Positions 57,101 through 59,747 of a stretch of 64,000 bases of DNA are shown here, in pieces (position 1 is the stretch's first letter; each line of letters begins with the position of its first letter). The stretch is from positions 5,208,001 to 5,272,000 of the forward strand of contig NC_066292.1 of NCBI RefSeq assembly GCF_905404315.1, written 5' to 3'. The DNA comes from Leptidea sinapis. Taxonomy: Eukaryota > Arthropoda > Insecta > Lepidoptera > Pieridae. The notes beneath the pieces were generated by a model. It searched no databases. It saw only the letters and a list, made by a program, of their open reading frames with translations, and was not told where the DNA came from. The translations under genes were made by a program, and so were the position numbers.

Positions 57101-59747
57101 ACCAATCAATGGTAGATATTAATTGTCGCATGAACTCTAAAAACAATCAAAATAAGAAGGTAATAGAAATATAAACAATTTCTGGAATTAATTATTATGC
57201 AAATTAAATTTGTAACCAAAATCTGTGAACTATGATGCGGGGCTCGAACCTCTCGGGTTTAATCCGAGCGTTCTTACCTAATTGCAAATTTCGGTATACA
57301 TTGTTTAACTTATAGATGGTGCCACAACCTAAGAGTTGAAGTTTTATTTGTATAGGTAATAGACATGTTATAAATTAAAATTACTTGCGGGACGACTGTC
57401 GCCTACGTGACTATATAATTACATACATAACATTGCTGCGTAGTCTTGCAACTTCCAAGATATTGAGGGACTTGTGTAGCAATGGTGCGCAAAATTATGG
57501 CAATACGAATAAATTAAGAATAGCATTGTGTAAAATAATTGCCATATATTTTAGTTAAAAAAGGCAAGTTTGTCAAAAAAATTACTATAATTTTTATTGT
57601 TATGCTTGCAGAATATGGAAAAGTTTTCGCTTTAGTTAGATATACTTAAATTTACCATACCTACCATACATACCACACCACACCTATTCTTCCACTTTGG
57701 CCGTTGTGATTACACTACTAGGTGGCTGTCTTAAGTGTTATAAGTAGTTATAATTACTAAAGGAATTTTAATTTCTAACATTTCTTTTACGATATCCCAT
57801 TGAATTATTTGTTGCAGATGGACGCCTCGGAGTTGTTTCGAACCACGCCAATATATATGTCAAACGAAATTAGAGAAAGTTCCAAAGTCCAAGTTGAAAG
57901 AAGTCCGTCTTCGATATCAGACAATGGGCAAAATTAACGAGATAACAGCGCCATCTGTGAGCACAGAAGTAGACGACCCGAGGAATAACGAAGTGACCAG
58001 CAACCCGGTAGCCAATCCGAAGTCGTACGACCTCCGTCCCAGCCCTCTGCGTAGAGTCAAGCGTCCTCATCGCAATGAGACAAGATCCTATGGCGTGAAA
58101 CCTAGCGAGTTGAGGAGAAGATCGCGTCCAACCGTAGAAAGAAGATTGAAGAAGCCATTCCCAGGGTTTGTATGCTTGTGTTCTTAATCAAATAATTTTA
58201 TATTGTCCGTTCCCTAGCAGGTTGTCTATATTTAAGACCAAAATATAATAAATACCGTCGGTAATACACAGGATAGTTCCGTTGCCTTTCATCCGTGAAG
58301 TGCGAGTTCATTCATCCGCCTCTACCTGCCAATCTTACAGTGAAGGAAAACTTCGTGAGATAACCTTACACACCTGCGAAGAAATTCATAATGTATGAAG
58401 TTGACGAACTGCTTGTACTAGGGTTTTGTCACACAAAATGGACACATAGTTCTACGTCGAATTGTGGAAAATAGCCCTAAAATACAAGTCAAATGCCACT
58501 AGCATTTTTCAAGGCTTGTATTTGGACTGGAAACTCCAGTAAAATTGTGATACTTTTCAATTTGAATGCTGAAGTTAGCATGATGATAACTGATCACTTG
58601 CTCGCCTGTAAATCAACGCCAGAGGCCATGCAGTGCGAGTGGTTTTTGAGTTGGTAAAAAACTTTTAGTCTACGTTTTTTCTTTCCTAATGTAAAATATA
58701 ACGTTTTGACTTGATAACACAACAATGCTTATAACAATATTTTAATAAATATACGCATTTTCGCGTTGGATAGATAGGCTGATCCGTTGACAGAAATAGC
58801 TGCCAGCGCTTGGGTTTCCCCATATACAGTACTTTTTACGTACTCCGCGCCTCTCGGTCTCACAGGCCAAGTGTCTGAACACCAAAAGTTACACAGGTGT
58901 AAGAGTCACTGAGACCGACATATTTGAAACGTCTGCTGTCTTAGGCAGTCGAAGCAACGGGCCCAACACCCACTGAAGACCTGCATTTTTTTATAACAGT
59001 AAGGGATGAGACGAGCAGGACGTTCAGCTGATACGCCCTGTCCATTTCAATGCAGTGCCGCTCAGGATTTTTGAGAAACCCTTTGAAAAAATTCTGAGTG
59101 GCACTACAATTGCACTCGTCACCTTGAGACTTTAGATGTTAAGTCTCATTTGCCAAGTAATTTCAATATCTACGGCGCCCTTCAGACCGAAACACAGTAA
59201 TGCCAACACTGATGTGTTAGCAGCAGCAGTGATCTGCTTCACGGCAGAAATAGGTGCCGTATTGGTATCCATAACCTAGCCGGCATCCTGTGCAAAGGAG
59301 CCTACCACTGGTAGGATATGAGAAGGAGCCAGAGTGTCAACGCCAGCGCACTTATTATTTATATTTGCTTGGGCTTTCAATGTTTAAAATGTTCACTTTA
59401 TCATTTCTAGGTATCGTTGGAATAGGCGCGATCCTGAAGGCTCCTACAGATACAACGTTGAATTACTCAACTCGGGCCGGACAGGTCTGAGCCCTCAACA
59501 GGTCAAATACCATCTCTCCCGAGTGAAGCGTATTCGTAACAAACAGTTGGCGAGACGTCGCCGGCTCCGGGAGAACGAGGACTGGCTGGTGAACGACCCA
59601 CCGGCTATTGTCCAGACCCACGTCAGGACCTACACTGTAGACAATAACATCAGTGCCCTCCATCCAAAGACGATAGTCGAAGAGTTCGATATGATGGCAC
59701 CGCCGGCTCCTATGGTATTGCCGAGACCGGCGCGAAATATCTGGTAG
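5500..59747 (+). CDS. C-type lectin domain protein with Arg/Lys-rich tail (five-exon model, 5' end missing)
   Basis: Spliced model joining 5500-5636, 51334-51412, 52354-52522, 57818-58165 and 59411-59747, all with GT/AG borders and matching phases, giving 356 residues before the TAG stop. Residues 15-143 form a C-type lectin domain with six cysteines (17, 28, 45, 119, 135, 143), the long-form pattern expected to pair 17-28, 45-143 and 119-135, plus the WIGG core motif at 78-81. EPN/QPD and WND motifs for calcium and sugar are not seen, so a non-classical ligand is likely. From residue 144 a basic tail follows, with RVKR at 208-211 and 282-285 and RRRR at 293-296, candidate furin-type sites. 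N-glycosylation sequons occur at 9, 51, 215 and 324. The protein is probably secreted, but the start codon and signal peptide are not seen. I do not recognise the exact ortholog. The introns are rich in transposon fragments. Confidence 0.85.
5952..5967. repeat. (TG)8 microsatellite
   Basis: A pure TG run of 16 bases in the large intron. Confidence 0.9.
6337..6693 (+). mobile_element. Helitron-like non-autonomous element (type 1)
   Basis: It starts in an ATATATAA stretch followed by CGTGACACGTTGTTTGTCCG and ends ACGGGTCAGCTAG before a T, fitting Helitron CTRR ends and A/T target use. It is homologous along its length to copies at 10301, 53445 and 55631. No open frame. Confidence 0.65.
6874..7196 (-). 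repeat. SINE-like family S1, copy 1
   Basis: Member of an eleven-copy family reading (plus orientation) from CCAGTGGGAGGCTCC to CTTATTTTCATAAAAAA. This copy is reversed and its boundary base changes are moderate. The A-rich 3' end suggests retrotransposition. I cannot name the family. Confidence 0.7.
7197..8324. other. intron sequence, nothing recognised
   Basis: A+T-rich sequence with no recognised exon or repeat. Confidence 0.35.
8325..8420 (-). repeat. 3'-end fragment of the LWNE-type LINE, decayed
   Basis: ACAAACGAGC, CATCTGGTGG and CACCAGAGGGATTACAAGAG match the inverse of the 15655-15898 copy, with many changes. Confidence 0.55.
8608..8775 (-). repeat. 3' UTR fragment of a jockey-like LINE (family L3)
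   Basis: ATCACTTATTGAAA, CTCAGACCTGAGAAGAACG and TGAGGGCGGTCGCTTAATTC match the inverted 3' end of the LINE copy at 39422-39785 and the minus copy at 16972. Confidence 0.6.
9358..9607 (+). repeat. SINE-like family S1, copy 2 (5' truncated)
   Basis: Starts within the family at GGTGCCACTATGGCG and ends CTTATTTTATAAAAAAAAAA. It lacks the CCAGTGGGAGG head and has small internal deletions. Confidence 0.7.
9768..9850 (-). repeat. possible fragment of the LWNE-type LINE
   Basis: TACGCGCTTTTTTTCAAAGT and ACCCATGTC match the minus-strand coding end of this LINE; the rest has diverged. Confidence 0.4.
9935..9960. repeat. (TA)n run
   Basis: Pure alternating TA, consistent with an unstable microsatellite. 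Confidence 0.85.
10301..10659 (+). mobile_element. Helitron-like non-autonomous element (type 1)
   Basis: Homologous to the 6337 copy: CACGTTGTTTGTCCGCGATG, then GATTACTTCATGGAGTGC, ending GAGTCAACTAG before T. The end has one change from the usual GTCAGCTAG. Confidence 0.65.
10983..11850 (-). pseudogene. RTE-like LINE, 5' end with endonuclease domain (truncated)
   Basis: On the minus strand 11640-10981 encodes an N-terminal region followed by the AP-type endonuclease start: GTWNVRGL, the ILGVAETH motif with the catalytic Glu, NGVGIIL and IQIYAPTA. Near 11030 a one-base shift breaks the frame; the other frame continues LEETLNSIH and then stops. The reverse transcriptase is missing, so this is a 3'-truncated copy, complementary in content to the fragment at 2690-4225. 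About 200 bases upstream of the open frame look like the element's 5' UTR. Confidence 0.8.
11851..13271. other. intron sequence, nothing recognised
   Basis: A+T-rich, with no recognised exon or repeat over 1.4 kb. Confidence 0.35.
13272..13616 (+). repeat. SINE-like family S1, copy 3
   Basis: Near full length, from CCAGTGGGAGGCTCC to CTTATTGTCATAAAAAA. A private short tandem expansion (TTATGTTATG repeats, about 13440-13468) sits in the middle. Confidence 0.75.
14243..14577 (+). pseudogene. LINE 3' end (family L4): C-terminal coding tail and 3' UTR
   Basis: The frame ending at 14360 carries SINKFKCLIKKWLCRKSYYS and ends RAWD-stop, nearly identical to the C terminus of the reverse transcriptase at 44011-44874 (minus). 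The 3' UTR also matches (AGAGCGCCATTTGTTTCCG, CGGTAGTAGTATCTAGTA), ending in the TTTATGCC tail. A typical 5'-truncated LINE insertion. Confidence 0.8.
14578..14735 (+). repeat. SINE-like family S1, copy 4 (fragment, decayed)
   Basis: AATGAGACTTAATATCTTAT, TGTCTCAAAGTGA and CGGCACTACCTTGTAATGGG match the middle of the family; both ends are missing. Confidence 0.55.
14738..15299 (+). repeat. two-copy interspersed repeat R10, copy A, with internal hairpin
   Basis: Shares GTATGTATGTTTGTAAC, GACCCACTTT, ACGGCCAG, TTTATCGAGGACCG and the CTTTTTAG end with 16435-16736. A fold-back segment (15057-15273) sits between the shared ends. No coding capacity. Confidence 0.6.
15057..15273. repeat. long inverted repeat (hairpin)
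   Basis: The left arm AGCACGCTTTATATAAAATT runs on to a Phe/Lys-poor A-rich stretch; the right arm is its imperfect inverse ending ACAAAGCGTGCT. An inner pair GTGGGGTG and CACCCCAC lies inside. The arms are about 60-70 bases. Confidence 0.7.
15408..15664 (-). repeat. tRNA-derived SINE (family S2)
   Basis: In reverse, the head reads GACGACCCATATAGCAGAAT, then a B-box-like GGGTTCGAA. It is followed by an A+T-rich body with GCCTAGTTTGGGGCAAGATA. Homologous to the plus copy at 54069. The tRNA-like head is not a working tRNA gene. Confidence 0.75.
15655..15898 (+). pseudogene. LINE 3' end with C-terminal coding tail (LWNE type, family L6)
   Basis: One frame reads SFLPRTTKLWNEVPCAVFPG, then YDMGTFKK and FLKGRQRS. 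This is the usual C-terminal end of jockey/CR1-group reverse transcriptases, stopping at TGA near 15860. It ends CCTCCTATTCCATAAAAAAA. At least seven other fragments of this family occur in the window. It directly abuts the reversed SINE at 15408-15664. Confidence 0.75.
15960..16181 (+). mobile_element. Helitron-like short element
   Basis: Starts TATTATAAATGTGAAAGTTT and ends AACGTTTGCCGGGTCAGCTAG before T. Internal text (ACTGAATGGATTTTGATGAA) is common in lepidopteran Helitron-like repeats. No open frame. Confidence 0.65.
16435..16736 (+). repeat. two-copy interspersed repeat R10, copy B
   Basis: Homologous to 14738-15299: TATGTTTGTTTGTAACCG, ATTTATCGAGGACCGATGA, ATAAGGCAGGAATT, ending GTGTTTTTTAGG. 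It lacks the hairpin insert of copy A. Confidence 0.6.
16972..17630 (-). pseudogene. jockey-like LINE reverse transcriptase C-terminal fragment (family L3)
   Basis: Minus-strand frame 17483-17223 carries TVASQYILDNVMYVH and CFYNRIPENV, the conserved C-terminal region of these LINEs. Upstream, another frame reads TIFVLQKRAIRAIYKLGPRE then stops, so it is frameshifted. The 3' UTR (16972-17220) contains the inverse of CTGAGTTTGTTGCGCCC. Homologous to 39422-39785. Confidence 0.75.
17631..18084. other. intron sequence, nothing recognised
   Basis: A+T-rich, with no exon or repeat recognised. Confidence 0.35.
18085..18477 (+). mobile_element. chimeric Helitron-like element
   Basis: The 5' end TCTATATATATAAAAATG and following GCTGTTCGTTAGTCTCGC match the reversed copy at 24545-24735. 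After about 18282 (GTCGTCCGACATTTG) the sequence becomes the 3' half of the 6337-type elements. It ends ACGTCTGTAGGGTCAACGAG before T. Confidence 0.65.
18488..18650 (-). repeat. tRNA-derived SINE (family S3), reversed
   Basis: Inverse text reads GGCTCAGTTGGAAGAGCGCT and a B-box-like GGTTCAAAA. It faces the plus copy starting at 18675. Confidence 0.6.
18675..18775 (+). repeat. tRNA-derived SINE (family S3)
   Basis: AAGAGCGCTCGCAAGGAACG is followed by GGGTTCGAGTCCC and CATCGTTCATAAATTTTG. The D-arm region has lost the GGCTCAG consensus. The post-tRNA tail TTTTCAAATTTAATTTG is shared with 22421, 26484 and 62150. Confidence 0.65.
18776..20467. other. intron sequence, mostly unrecognised
   Basis: A+T-rich. 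A weak tRNA-like patch at about 19770-19830 (GGTTCGATCC, GCCACGTAACAACGAG) resembles 26690-26740 and may be an old SINE piece. A small frame at 19870-20136 has no recognised domain. Confidence 0.35.
20468..20790. mobile_element. MITE with ACGGCC termini (family M6)
   Basis: Ends are ACGGCCATTCCCAATAT and the inverse of ACGGCCGTTCCCAATATAC. About 320 bases, no open frame. The termini resemble those of the element at 47346-47566, suggesting related families. Confidence 0.65.
20791..21396. other. intron sequence, nothing recognised
   Basis: A+T-rich without recognised features. Confidence 0.35.
21397..21485 (+). repeat. 3'-end fragment of the LWNE-type LINE (L6)
   Basis: CTCTGGTGTTGCAAGAGAAT, then ATCACTTAACATCAGGTAAC and CTCCTGTTCCATAAAAAG match the 15655-15898 copy, with a short internal deletion. 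Confidence 0.65.
21486..21972. other. intron sequence, nothing recognised
   Basis: No exon or repeat recognised. Confidence 0.3.
21973..22258 (-). repeat. SINE-like family S1, copy 5
   Basis: Reversed copy, starting with a T-run (the A tail) and ending with the inverse of CCAGTGGGAGGCTC. A deletion removes part of the tail-proximal segment. Confidence 0.7.
22421..22520 (+). repeat. tRNA-derived SINE (family S3)
   Basis: GGTTAGCTCAGTTGGCAGAG (A-box region), then GTGGGTTCGAGTCTCGC (B box) and the TTTTGTTTTCAAATTTTATT tail. It has the best tRNA-like A box of the family, but no matching acceptor stem. Confidence 0.7.
22521..23273. other. intron sequence, nothing recognised
   Basis: A+T-rich. 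Text at about 22570-22680 (CTCGGCTGTCTCTCTGT, CAATGGATTTTGAAGCGG) resembles interiors of Helitron-like repeats but has no clear ends. Confidence 0.3.
23274..23294. repeat. homopolymer run of 21 C
   Basis: An uninterrupted C run in A+T-rich DNA. It could be a slippage-prone tract or have an uncertain true length in the assembly. Confidence 0.9.
23754..23966. mobile_element. palindromic MITE (family M3), copy 1
   Basis: Arms of about 48 bases (GTGTTAATTCCGCCAATATT and its inverse) flank a core with ACACGAGGCATCCTCAGG and CTCGCCAAAATCTGGCACGA. The homology to copy 2 extends past the right arm (GGATTTCCGCAAAGTAACGC). No coding capacity. Confidence 0.7.
23978..24165 (-). mobile_element. hAT-like MITE (family M2), truncated copy
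   Basis: Begins TAGATTTAAGATTGGTCTCC and then follows the inverse of the right part of the 31825 element: GCTTGTGTGCGTGGCAT, TGTGATCCCAGTG and CTTATTTCTTG. The other terminus is missing. Confidence 0.65.
24166..24544. other. intron sequence, nothing recognised
   Basis: A+T-rich without recognised features. Confidence 0.3.
24545..24735 (-). mobile_element. Helitron-like 5' end fragment (type 2)
   Basis: The inverse starts TCTATATATATAAAAATG and continues GAACGGCTGGACCGATTTGC. Identical in layout to the first ~190 bases of the 18085 element, ending at GATGTGTCCCCCGTTG. The 3' end is absent. Confidence 0.65.
24736..25903. other. intron sequence, nothing recognised
   Basis: No exon or repeat recognised. 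A small plus frame at 24834-25037 has no known domain. Confidence 0.35.
25904..26222 (+). repeat. SINE-like family S1, copy 6 (full length)
   Basis: Runs from CCAGTGGGAGGCTCC to CTTATTTTCATTAAAAAAAA with few changes from the family consensus; one of the best-preserved copies. Confidence 0.75.
26484..26580 (+). repeat. tRNA-derived SINE (family S3)
   Basis: TTTGCTCAGTTGGTTAGAGC, then GCGGGTTCGAATCCCGC with a good T-arm, CATCGTTCATAATTTC and the family tail. Confidence 0.7.
26797..27440 (+). pseudogene. LINE 3' end with reverse transcriptase C terminus (family L7)
   Basis: The frame ending at 27063 reads LLLPRFSNIYGKHRLKYLVP then KLINELP. This is the C-terminal pattern of jockey/CR1-type LINEs (usually ending in a W-N-x-L-P motif; here I-N-E-L-P). 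About 370 bases of 3' UTR follow, ending in an A-rich AAATAAATAAATAAAATAAA tail. A 5'-truncated copy. Confidence 0.65.
27476..27600 (-). repeat. tRNA-derived SINE (family S2), decayed fragment
   Basis: AAACAAACAATCATATTCAT, CACCTAC and GACAGGGTCGATAACCA match the inverse of the S2 head and body with many changes. Confidence 0.5.
27937..28075. mobile_element. palindromic MITE (family M4)
   Basis: Ends TTTTTTTCCCACCT and its inverse. An inner pair CCCTGGTACGAGGGA and its inverse gives a nearly complete hairpin. No open frame. Confidence 0.7.
28076..29998. other. repeat-poor intron stretch
   Basis: No recognised repeats over 1.9 kb. A more G+C-rich patch with CpGs lies at 28480-28735. A GT(A/G)AGT-like donor (TGGTAAGTGA) occurs near 28636, so an unannotated promoter or exon is possible but unsupported. 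Confidence 0.3.
29999..30165 (+). pseudogene. RTE-like LINE 3' end fragment
   Basis: One frame starts DQRAMERACSEF. The C-terminal CTTTGTCCAGCAGTGGACGT is followed by a short GATAATGACGAT tail. Same family as 2690-4225, opposite strand. Confidence 0.65.
30172..30316. mobile_element. piggyBac-like MITE with TTAA target duplication
   Basis: TTAA at 30172-30175 and 30313-30316 flank perfect 16-base inverted ends CCCCCTTATTCATAAT. Weaker inverted homology continues inward (CTAACTT…AAGTTAG). 145 bases in total. TTAA duplication is the hallmark of piggyBac transposition. Confidence 0.8.
30317..31824. other. repeat-poor intron stretch
   Basis: A+T-rich without recognised repeats or exons. Confidence 0.35.
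31825..32293. mobile_element. hAT-like MITE (family M2), complete with 8-bp target duplication
   Basis: Ends CTTAGATTAA and TTAATCTAAG are perfect inverses, with imperfect inverted homology continuing through the TTGGTCTCCG region. Direct repeats AGAAATCA (31817-31824 and 32294-32301) flank it. An 8-bp duplication is typical of hAT elements. 469 bases, no open frame. Confidence 0.85.
32428..32746 (-). mobile_element. Helitron-like short element (type 3)
   Basis: The inverse starts TCCCTACTAATAATATAAAT and ends GACGAAGTCGCGGGCATCAG then CTAG before T. Interior text (ACTGCACCAAATTTCATCAA) is common in Lepidoptera. Confidence 0.6.
32747..33865. other. intron sequence, nothing recognised
   Basis: A+T-rich without recognised exons or repeats. 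Confidence 0.35.
33866..34115 (+). repeat. Helitron-like repeat fragment
   Basis: TAATATTATAAATGCGAG, GATAGATTATAGTTTGCAAT and TTTTATCCGGTAAAAATGCA follow a common lepidopteran repeat. No clear 3' end. Confidence 0.5.
34262..34345 (-). repeat. decayed fragment of the L6 LINE
   Basis: GTGGTGAAATTCAGCTGCTG, GTTGAACAATCCCTTC and AGAAGCAGACACAA align with the inner part of the 40616-41000 copy. Confidence 0.5.
34346..36930. other. repeat-poor intron stretch
   Basis: 2.6 kb with no recognised repeat or exon. A CpG-rich patch lies at 35990-36040 (GTCGCGCGCCG). Small frames at 36478-36865 have no recognised domain. Confidence 0.35.
36931..37191 (+). repeat. SINE-like family S1, copy 7 (internally deleted)
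   Basis: Head CCAGTGGGAGGCTCC and tail TTATTTTCATAAAAAAAA are present. The centre lacks the GTTTCGGTCTGAAGGGC segment. A further scrap may lie at 37245-37310. Confidence 0.65.
37336..37432 (-). repeat. RTE-like LINE 3' end fragment
   Basis: TCATCATCATCAGCCGGAAG, ACGTCCAATGCTGGACGAAG and GCCTCC: the inverse of the family's C-terminal end and tail. Confidence 0.65.
37433..37810. other. intron sequence, nothing recognised
   Basis: A small tandem GCGTAATGCGTAATGCGTAA occurs near 37680; otherwise nothing. Confidence 0.35.
37811..38003. mobile_element. palindromic MITE (family M3), copy 2
   Basis: Inverted ends TCAAATGTCGTGAGCC and inverse surround the core GGCATCCTCAGGAGATGTTG and CTCGCCAAACTCTGGCATGA. 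The left flank GCGGAAATCCATAATTA matches, inverted, the right flank of copy 1. Confidence 0.65.
38037..38080 (+). repeat. Helitron-like 5' fragment (type 1)
   Basis: CGTGTCACGTTGTATGTCCG and GATGAACTCCTGAACTA match the start of the 53445 copy. It stops at the tail of the LINE next to it. Confidence 0.5.
38083..39421 (-). pseudogene. R1/I-like LINE 3' part (family L5)
   Basis: Minus frame 39205-38915 reads MVGTLTGHTSLNKHL, TDSPKCRDC, ETVTHVILEC. This is the C-terminal zinc-knuckle-like region that follows RNase H in R1/I-group LINEs. Upstream coding (to 39421) continues in other frames (SLNRHDIRI). About 830 bases of 3' UTR lead to a T-rich (A-tail) stretch at 38083-38110. 5' truncated. Confidence 0.75.
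39422..39785 (+). pseudogene. jockey-like LINE 3' end (family L3)
   Basis: Starts with text encoding FYNKIPENVQNKSI, then KCLCGKGYYNINDFL, and ends DRPQAVK-stop. The 3' UTR has GCCCGCTGAGTTTGTTGCGC, GGTCTGAGGCATTCATTTTG and AAGTGATGTCACATCC. Homologous to 16972-17630 and 8608-8775. It lies back to back with the minus LINE ending at 39421. Confidence 0.75.
39786..40115. other. intron sequence, nothing recognised
   Basis: No exon or repeat recognised. Confidence 0.3.
40116..40390 (+). repeat. SINE-like family S1, copy 8 (3' truncated)
   Basis: Head ACCAGTGGTATGCTCC to AATTACCATTAGCCGAAC; the A-rich tail is missing. Confidence 0.7.
40616..41000 (-). pseudogene. LWNE-type LINE 3' part (family L6), longest copy
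   Basis: Inverse coding includes the TTKLWNELP-type end (40800 region) and extends upstream past CCACCATCTGGATGTGT and GCCGAATTCCACCTTCG. It gives ~240 bases more than the 15655 copy. Stops and shifts are present. Confidence 0.7.
41180..41345 (-). repeat. tRNA-derived SINE (family S2), decayed
   Basis: GAGCCTGTACTATGATGGGT, CTAGACAACTATATTATATT and ACTCGGATACCATATTCATA match the inverted S2 body. The tRNA-like head is nearly lost. Confidence 0.5.
41346..43176. other. intron sequence, nothing recognised
   Basis: 1.8 kb A+T-rich without recognised exons or repeats. Confidence 0.35.
43177..43217 (-). repeat. Helitron-like 3' end fragment
   Basis: TAGCTGACCCGACAGACGTT and GTTCTGTTCATAATAAA: the inverse of the type-1 3' end. 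Confidence 0.55.
43218..43788. other. intron sequence, nothing recognised
   Basis: A plus frame at 43335-43535 shows no recognised domain. Confidence 0.3.
43789..44993 (-). pseudogene. jockey-like LINE reverse transcriptase, C-terminal half (family L4)
   Basis: Minus frame 44874-44011 (287 residues) has the palm motif VLFADDTSLIF, then NSKKTKCLRF, FLGITLDKKLQW, YGILLWG, LQKRAVRAIYQLG, and ends NDRTAWD. Just upstream the frame is broken near 44900: the expected FLFLIYINDLPF run appears as FLFLYILTIYR with a stop. The intact GVPQGS-like segment (IGVPQGSIL) lies before it. 3' UTR of ~220 bases with a (TTTATGCC)n tail at 43789-43815. 5' truncated at 44993. Confidence 0.85.
44994..45249. other. 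intron sequence with short tandem TAAGAC-like units
   Basis: CTAAGACTAAGACTGAGACT at 44993-45015 adjoins the LINE end; otherwise nothing recognised. Confidence 0.35.
45250..45360 (-). mobile_element. Helitron-like 5' end fragment
   Basis: The inverse starts TCTATATATATAAAACAAAC and continues with TCAAGAACGGCTAGACCAAT, the usual lepidopteran Helitron-like start. The 3' end is not found. Confidence 0.55.
45361..46587. other. intron sequence, nothing recognised
   Basis: Overlapping small frames on both strands at 45479-45825 show no domain. A+T-rich. Confidence 0.3.
46588..46904 (-). repeat. SINE-like family S1, copy 9 (full length)
   Basis: Starts with a T-rich stretch (A tail) and AATAAGGGACGAGATGAG, ends with the inverse of CCAGTGGGAGGATCC. 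Well preserved. Confidence 0.75.
46905..47345. other. intron sequence, nothing recognised
   Basis: No exon or repeat recognised. Confidence 0.3.
47346..47566. mobile_element. MITE with ACGGCCGTTTTCAATAACG termini (family M7)
   Basis: Left end AACGGCCGTTTTCAATAACG and right end inverse (GTTATTGAAAACAGCCGT), arms about 35 bases including TATCTATCCTTAGTT. No open frame. Termini similar to 20468-20790. Confidence 0.7.
47868..48255 (-). repeat. duplicated Helitron-like 3' ends flanking a microsatellite
   Basis: TTCCGGTATTTTTGTTTTTA followed by TTGATAACTAATTGTCCG (47890-47925) is repeated at 48188-48228. In the second copy the inverse ends AGGGTCAGTTAG before T. The two units are about 300 bases apart. 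Confidence 0.5.
48137..48164. repeat. (AC)14 microsatellite
   Basis: A pure 28-base AC run. Confidence 0.95.
48598..48732 (+). repeat. interspersed repeat fragment with GACAGACAGACG end
   Basis: CTCAAGAATCACGCTATCCA, GCATGAAAATCGGTGCAG, GCGAACAGACAGACAGACG and TTTGTTTTATAATATGTAGT follow a repeat I recognise as widespread in Lepidoptera. Confidence 0.5.
48923..49231 (+). mobile_element. Helitron-like element (type 4)
   Basis: Starts ATATATAAAATTCTCGTGTC, contains CCGAAACGGCTAGACCGATT and ends ACGTTGGCTGGGTCAGCTAA before T (CTAA fits CTRR). A plus frame inside is chance. Confidence 0.6.
49232..49767. other. intron sequence, nothing recognised
   Basis: A+T-rich without recognised features. 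Confidence 0.3.
49768..49900 (-). repeat. 3'-end fragment of the LWNE-type LINE (L6)
   Basis: AGGAGGACAAACGAGCGTAC, GGGTCACCTGGTGTTAAGTG and CTTGCAACACCAGAGGAAT: the inverse of the 15655 copy's end, well preserved. Confidence 0.75.
49901..51333. other. intron sequence before the second supported lectin exon
   Basis: No repeat recognised. A more G+C-rich patch at 50820-51060 carries overlapping frames on both strands (plus 50737-51006, minus 51093-50830) without a recognised domain. Confidence 0.3.
51334..51412 (+). CDS. C-type lectin gene, second supported exon
   Basis: A short exon after TTTCCAG and before GTAAGT. It starts in phase 0 and ends one base into a codon. It encodes 26 residues, DRSSNLSVPARWEDRNLRNY and a few more. 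These match the segment after the domain's third cysteine, where lectins carry a conserved L.x...E...L pattern. An NLS glycosylation sequon is present. It joins in frame to the exon 45.7 kb upstream and the exon 0.9 kb downstream, and is too short to appear as a long open frame. Confidence 0.85.
51586..51899 (+). repeat. SINE-like family S1, copy 10, inside a short lectin intron
   Basis: Full-length copy from CCAGTGGGAGGCTCC to CTTATTTTCATAAAAAAAA, 170 bases after the exon ending at 51412. Confidence 0.8.
52100..52286 (+). repeat. LINE L4 3' UTR fragment, inside the same lectin intron
   Basis: ATTATGATTATTTTATAGCA, GAGCGCAAAAAAATAATGCT and GTAGTAGTATCTAGTATATT to TTTTATGCCTTT match the 3' UTR at 14360-14577 with a deletion. 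It ends 68 bases before the next exon. Confidence 0.75.
52354..52522 (+). CDS. C-type lectin gene, third supported exon (WIGG core)
   Basis: The exon follows a TTTTCCAG acceptor and ends before GTAAAC. The first two bases complete a Glu codon begun in the previous exon and the last two start an Arg codon. It encodes the domain core: RWIGGIYDY, WKWGGEL and LQWHCIAM. The cysteine of LQWHC is the fourth of the domain. At the place where calcium-binding lectins carry EPN or QPD and then WND, this exon has neither motif. Confidence 0.88.
52523..53444. other. lectin intron sequence, nothing recognised
   Basis: A+T-rich. A weak tRNA-like patch (GGTTCGGTCCCCAGCC) near 53420 may be an old SINE. Confidence 0.3.
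53445..53830 (+). mobile_element. Helitron-like non-autonomous element (type 1)
   Basis: Starts TCATATATATAAATTACGTG, contains GTTGTTTGTCCGCGATGAAC and ends ACGTCTGTCGGGTCAGCCAG before T. Nearly full length and homologous to 6337 and 10301. Confidence 0.65.
54069..54310 (+). repeat. tRNA-derived SINE (family S2)
   Basis: GACGACCCATATAGCAGAAT head, CCCGGGTTCGAATACCGG B-box arm, GGTGCA, then a body ending GCCTAGTTTGGGGCAAGATA and a T/A-rich tail. Best-preserved copy in the window. Confidence 0.8.
54311..55630. other. lectin intron sequence, nothing recognised
   Basis: 1.3 kb A+T-rich with no recognised exons or repeats. Confidence 0.35.
55631..55975 (-). mobile_element. Helitron-like non-autonomous element (type 1)
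   Basis: Reversed copy: CTAGCTGACCTGACAGACGT at the left (its 3' end) and ATCCGTTCATTAGTTTAGGA at the right. Confidence 0.65.
56074..56239 (+). mobile_element. short Helitron-like element (type 5)
   Basis: Starts TCTTATATATAAGTCACTCA and ends ACGTCTGTCGGGTCAGCTAG before T. Interior CTGCAACCATTAGAGCTAAA is unlike the other types; only the last ~40 bases are shared. Confidence 0.6.
56240..57817. other. lectin intron sequence, mostly unrecognised
   Basis: A reversed, decayed S3-like tRNA patch lies at about 57237-57285 (GGGCTCGAACCTCTCGG). Otherwise nothing up to the exon at 57818. Confidence 0.35.
57818..58165 (+). CDS. C-type lectin gene, fourth supported exon (domain end and basic tail)
   Basis: The exon follows GTTGCAG and ends before GTTTGT. 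It closes the lectin domain with WTPRSCFEPRQYIC, supplying its last two cysteines. A tail rich in Arg, Lys, Pro and Ser then follows. It includes the LRRVKRPH stretch, with a furin-like RVKR site, an NET glycosylation sequon, and an ELRRRSRP stretch. The open frame also runs upstream through the acceptor, but the splice phase fits only this start. Confidence 0.85.
58255..58400 (+). repeat. interspersed repeat fragment in a lectin intron
   Basis: GTGCGAGTTCATTCATCCGC, CTCTACCTGCCAATCT, ACCTGCGAAGAAATTCATAA: text I recognise from a common lepidopteran repeat. Class uncertain. Confidence 0.4.
58985..59312 (-). repeat. SINE-like family S1, copy 11, inside the last lectin intron
   Basis: Reversed copy from ATTTTTTTATAACAGTAAGG to the inverse of CCAGTGGTAGGCTCC. 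It carries a small insertion around 59205-59230 and ends 98 bases before the last exon. Confidence 0.75.
59411..59747 (+). CDS. C-type lectin gene, last exon
   Basis: The exon follows TTTCTAG; its first base completes a Gly codon from the previous exon. It encodes 111 residues and ends in TAG. The first half is strongly basic (SRVKRIR and ARRRRLR). The second half is more neutral and Pro-rich, finishing PRPARNIW. No known domain is recognised in this part. An antisense open frame over the exon is a shadow. A SINE-like repeat ends only about 100 bases before the acceptor. Confidence 0.85.
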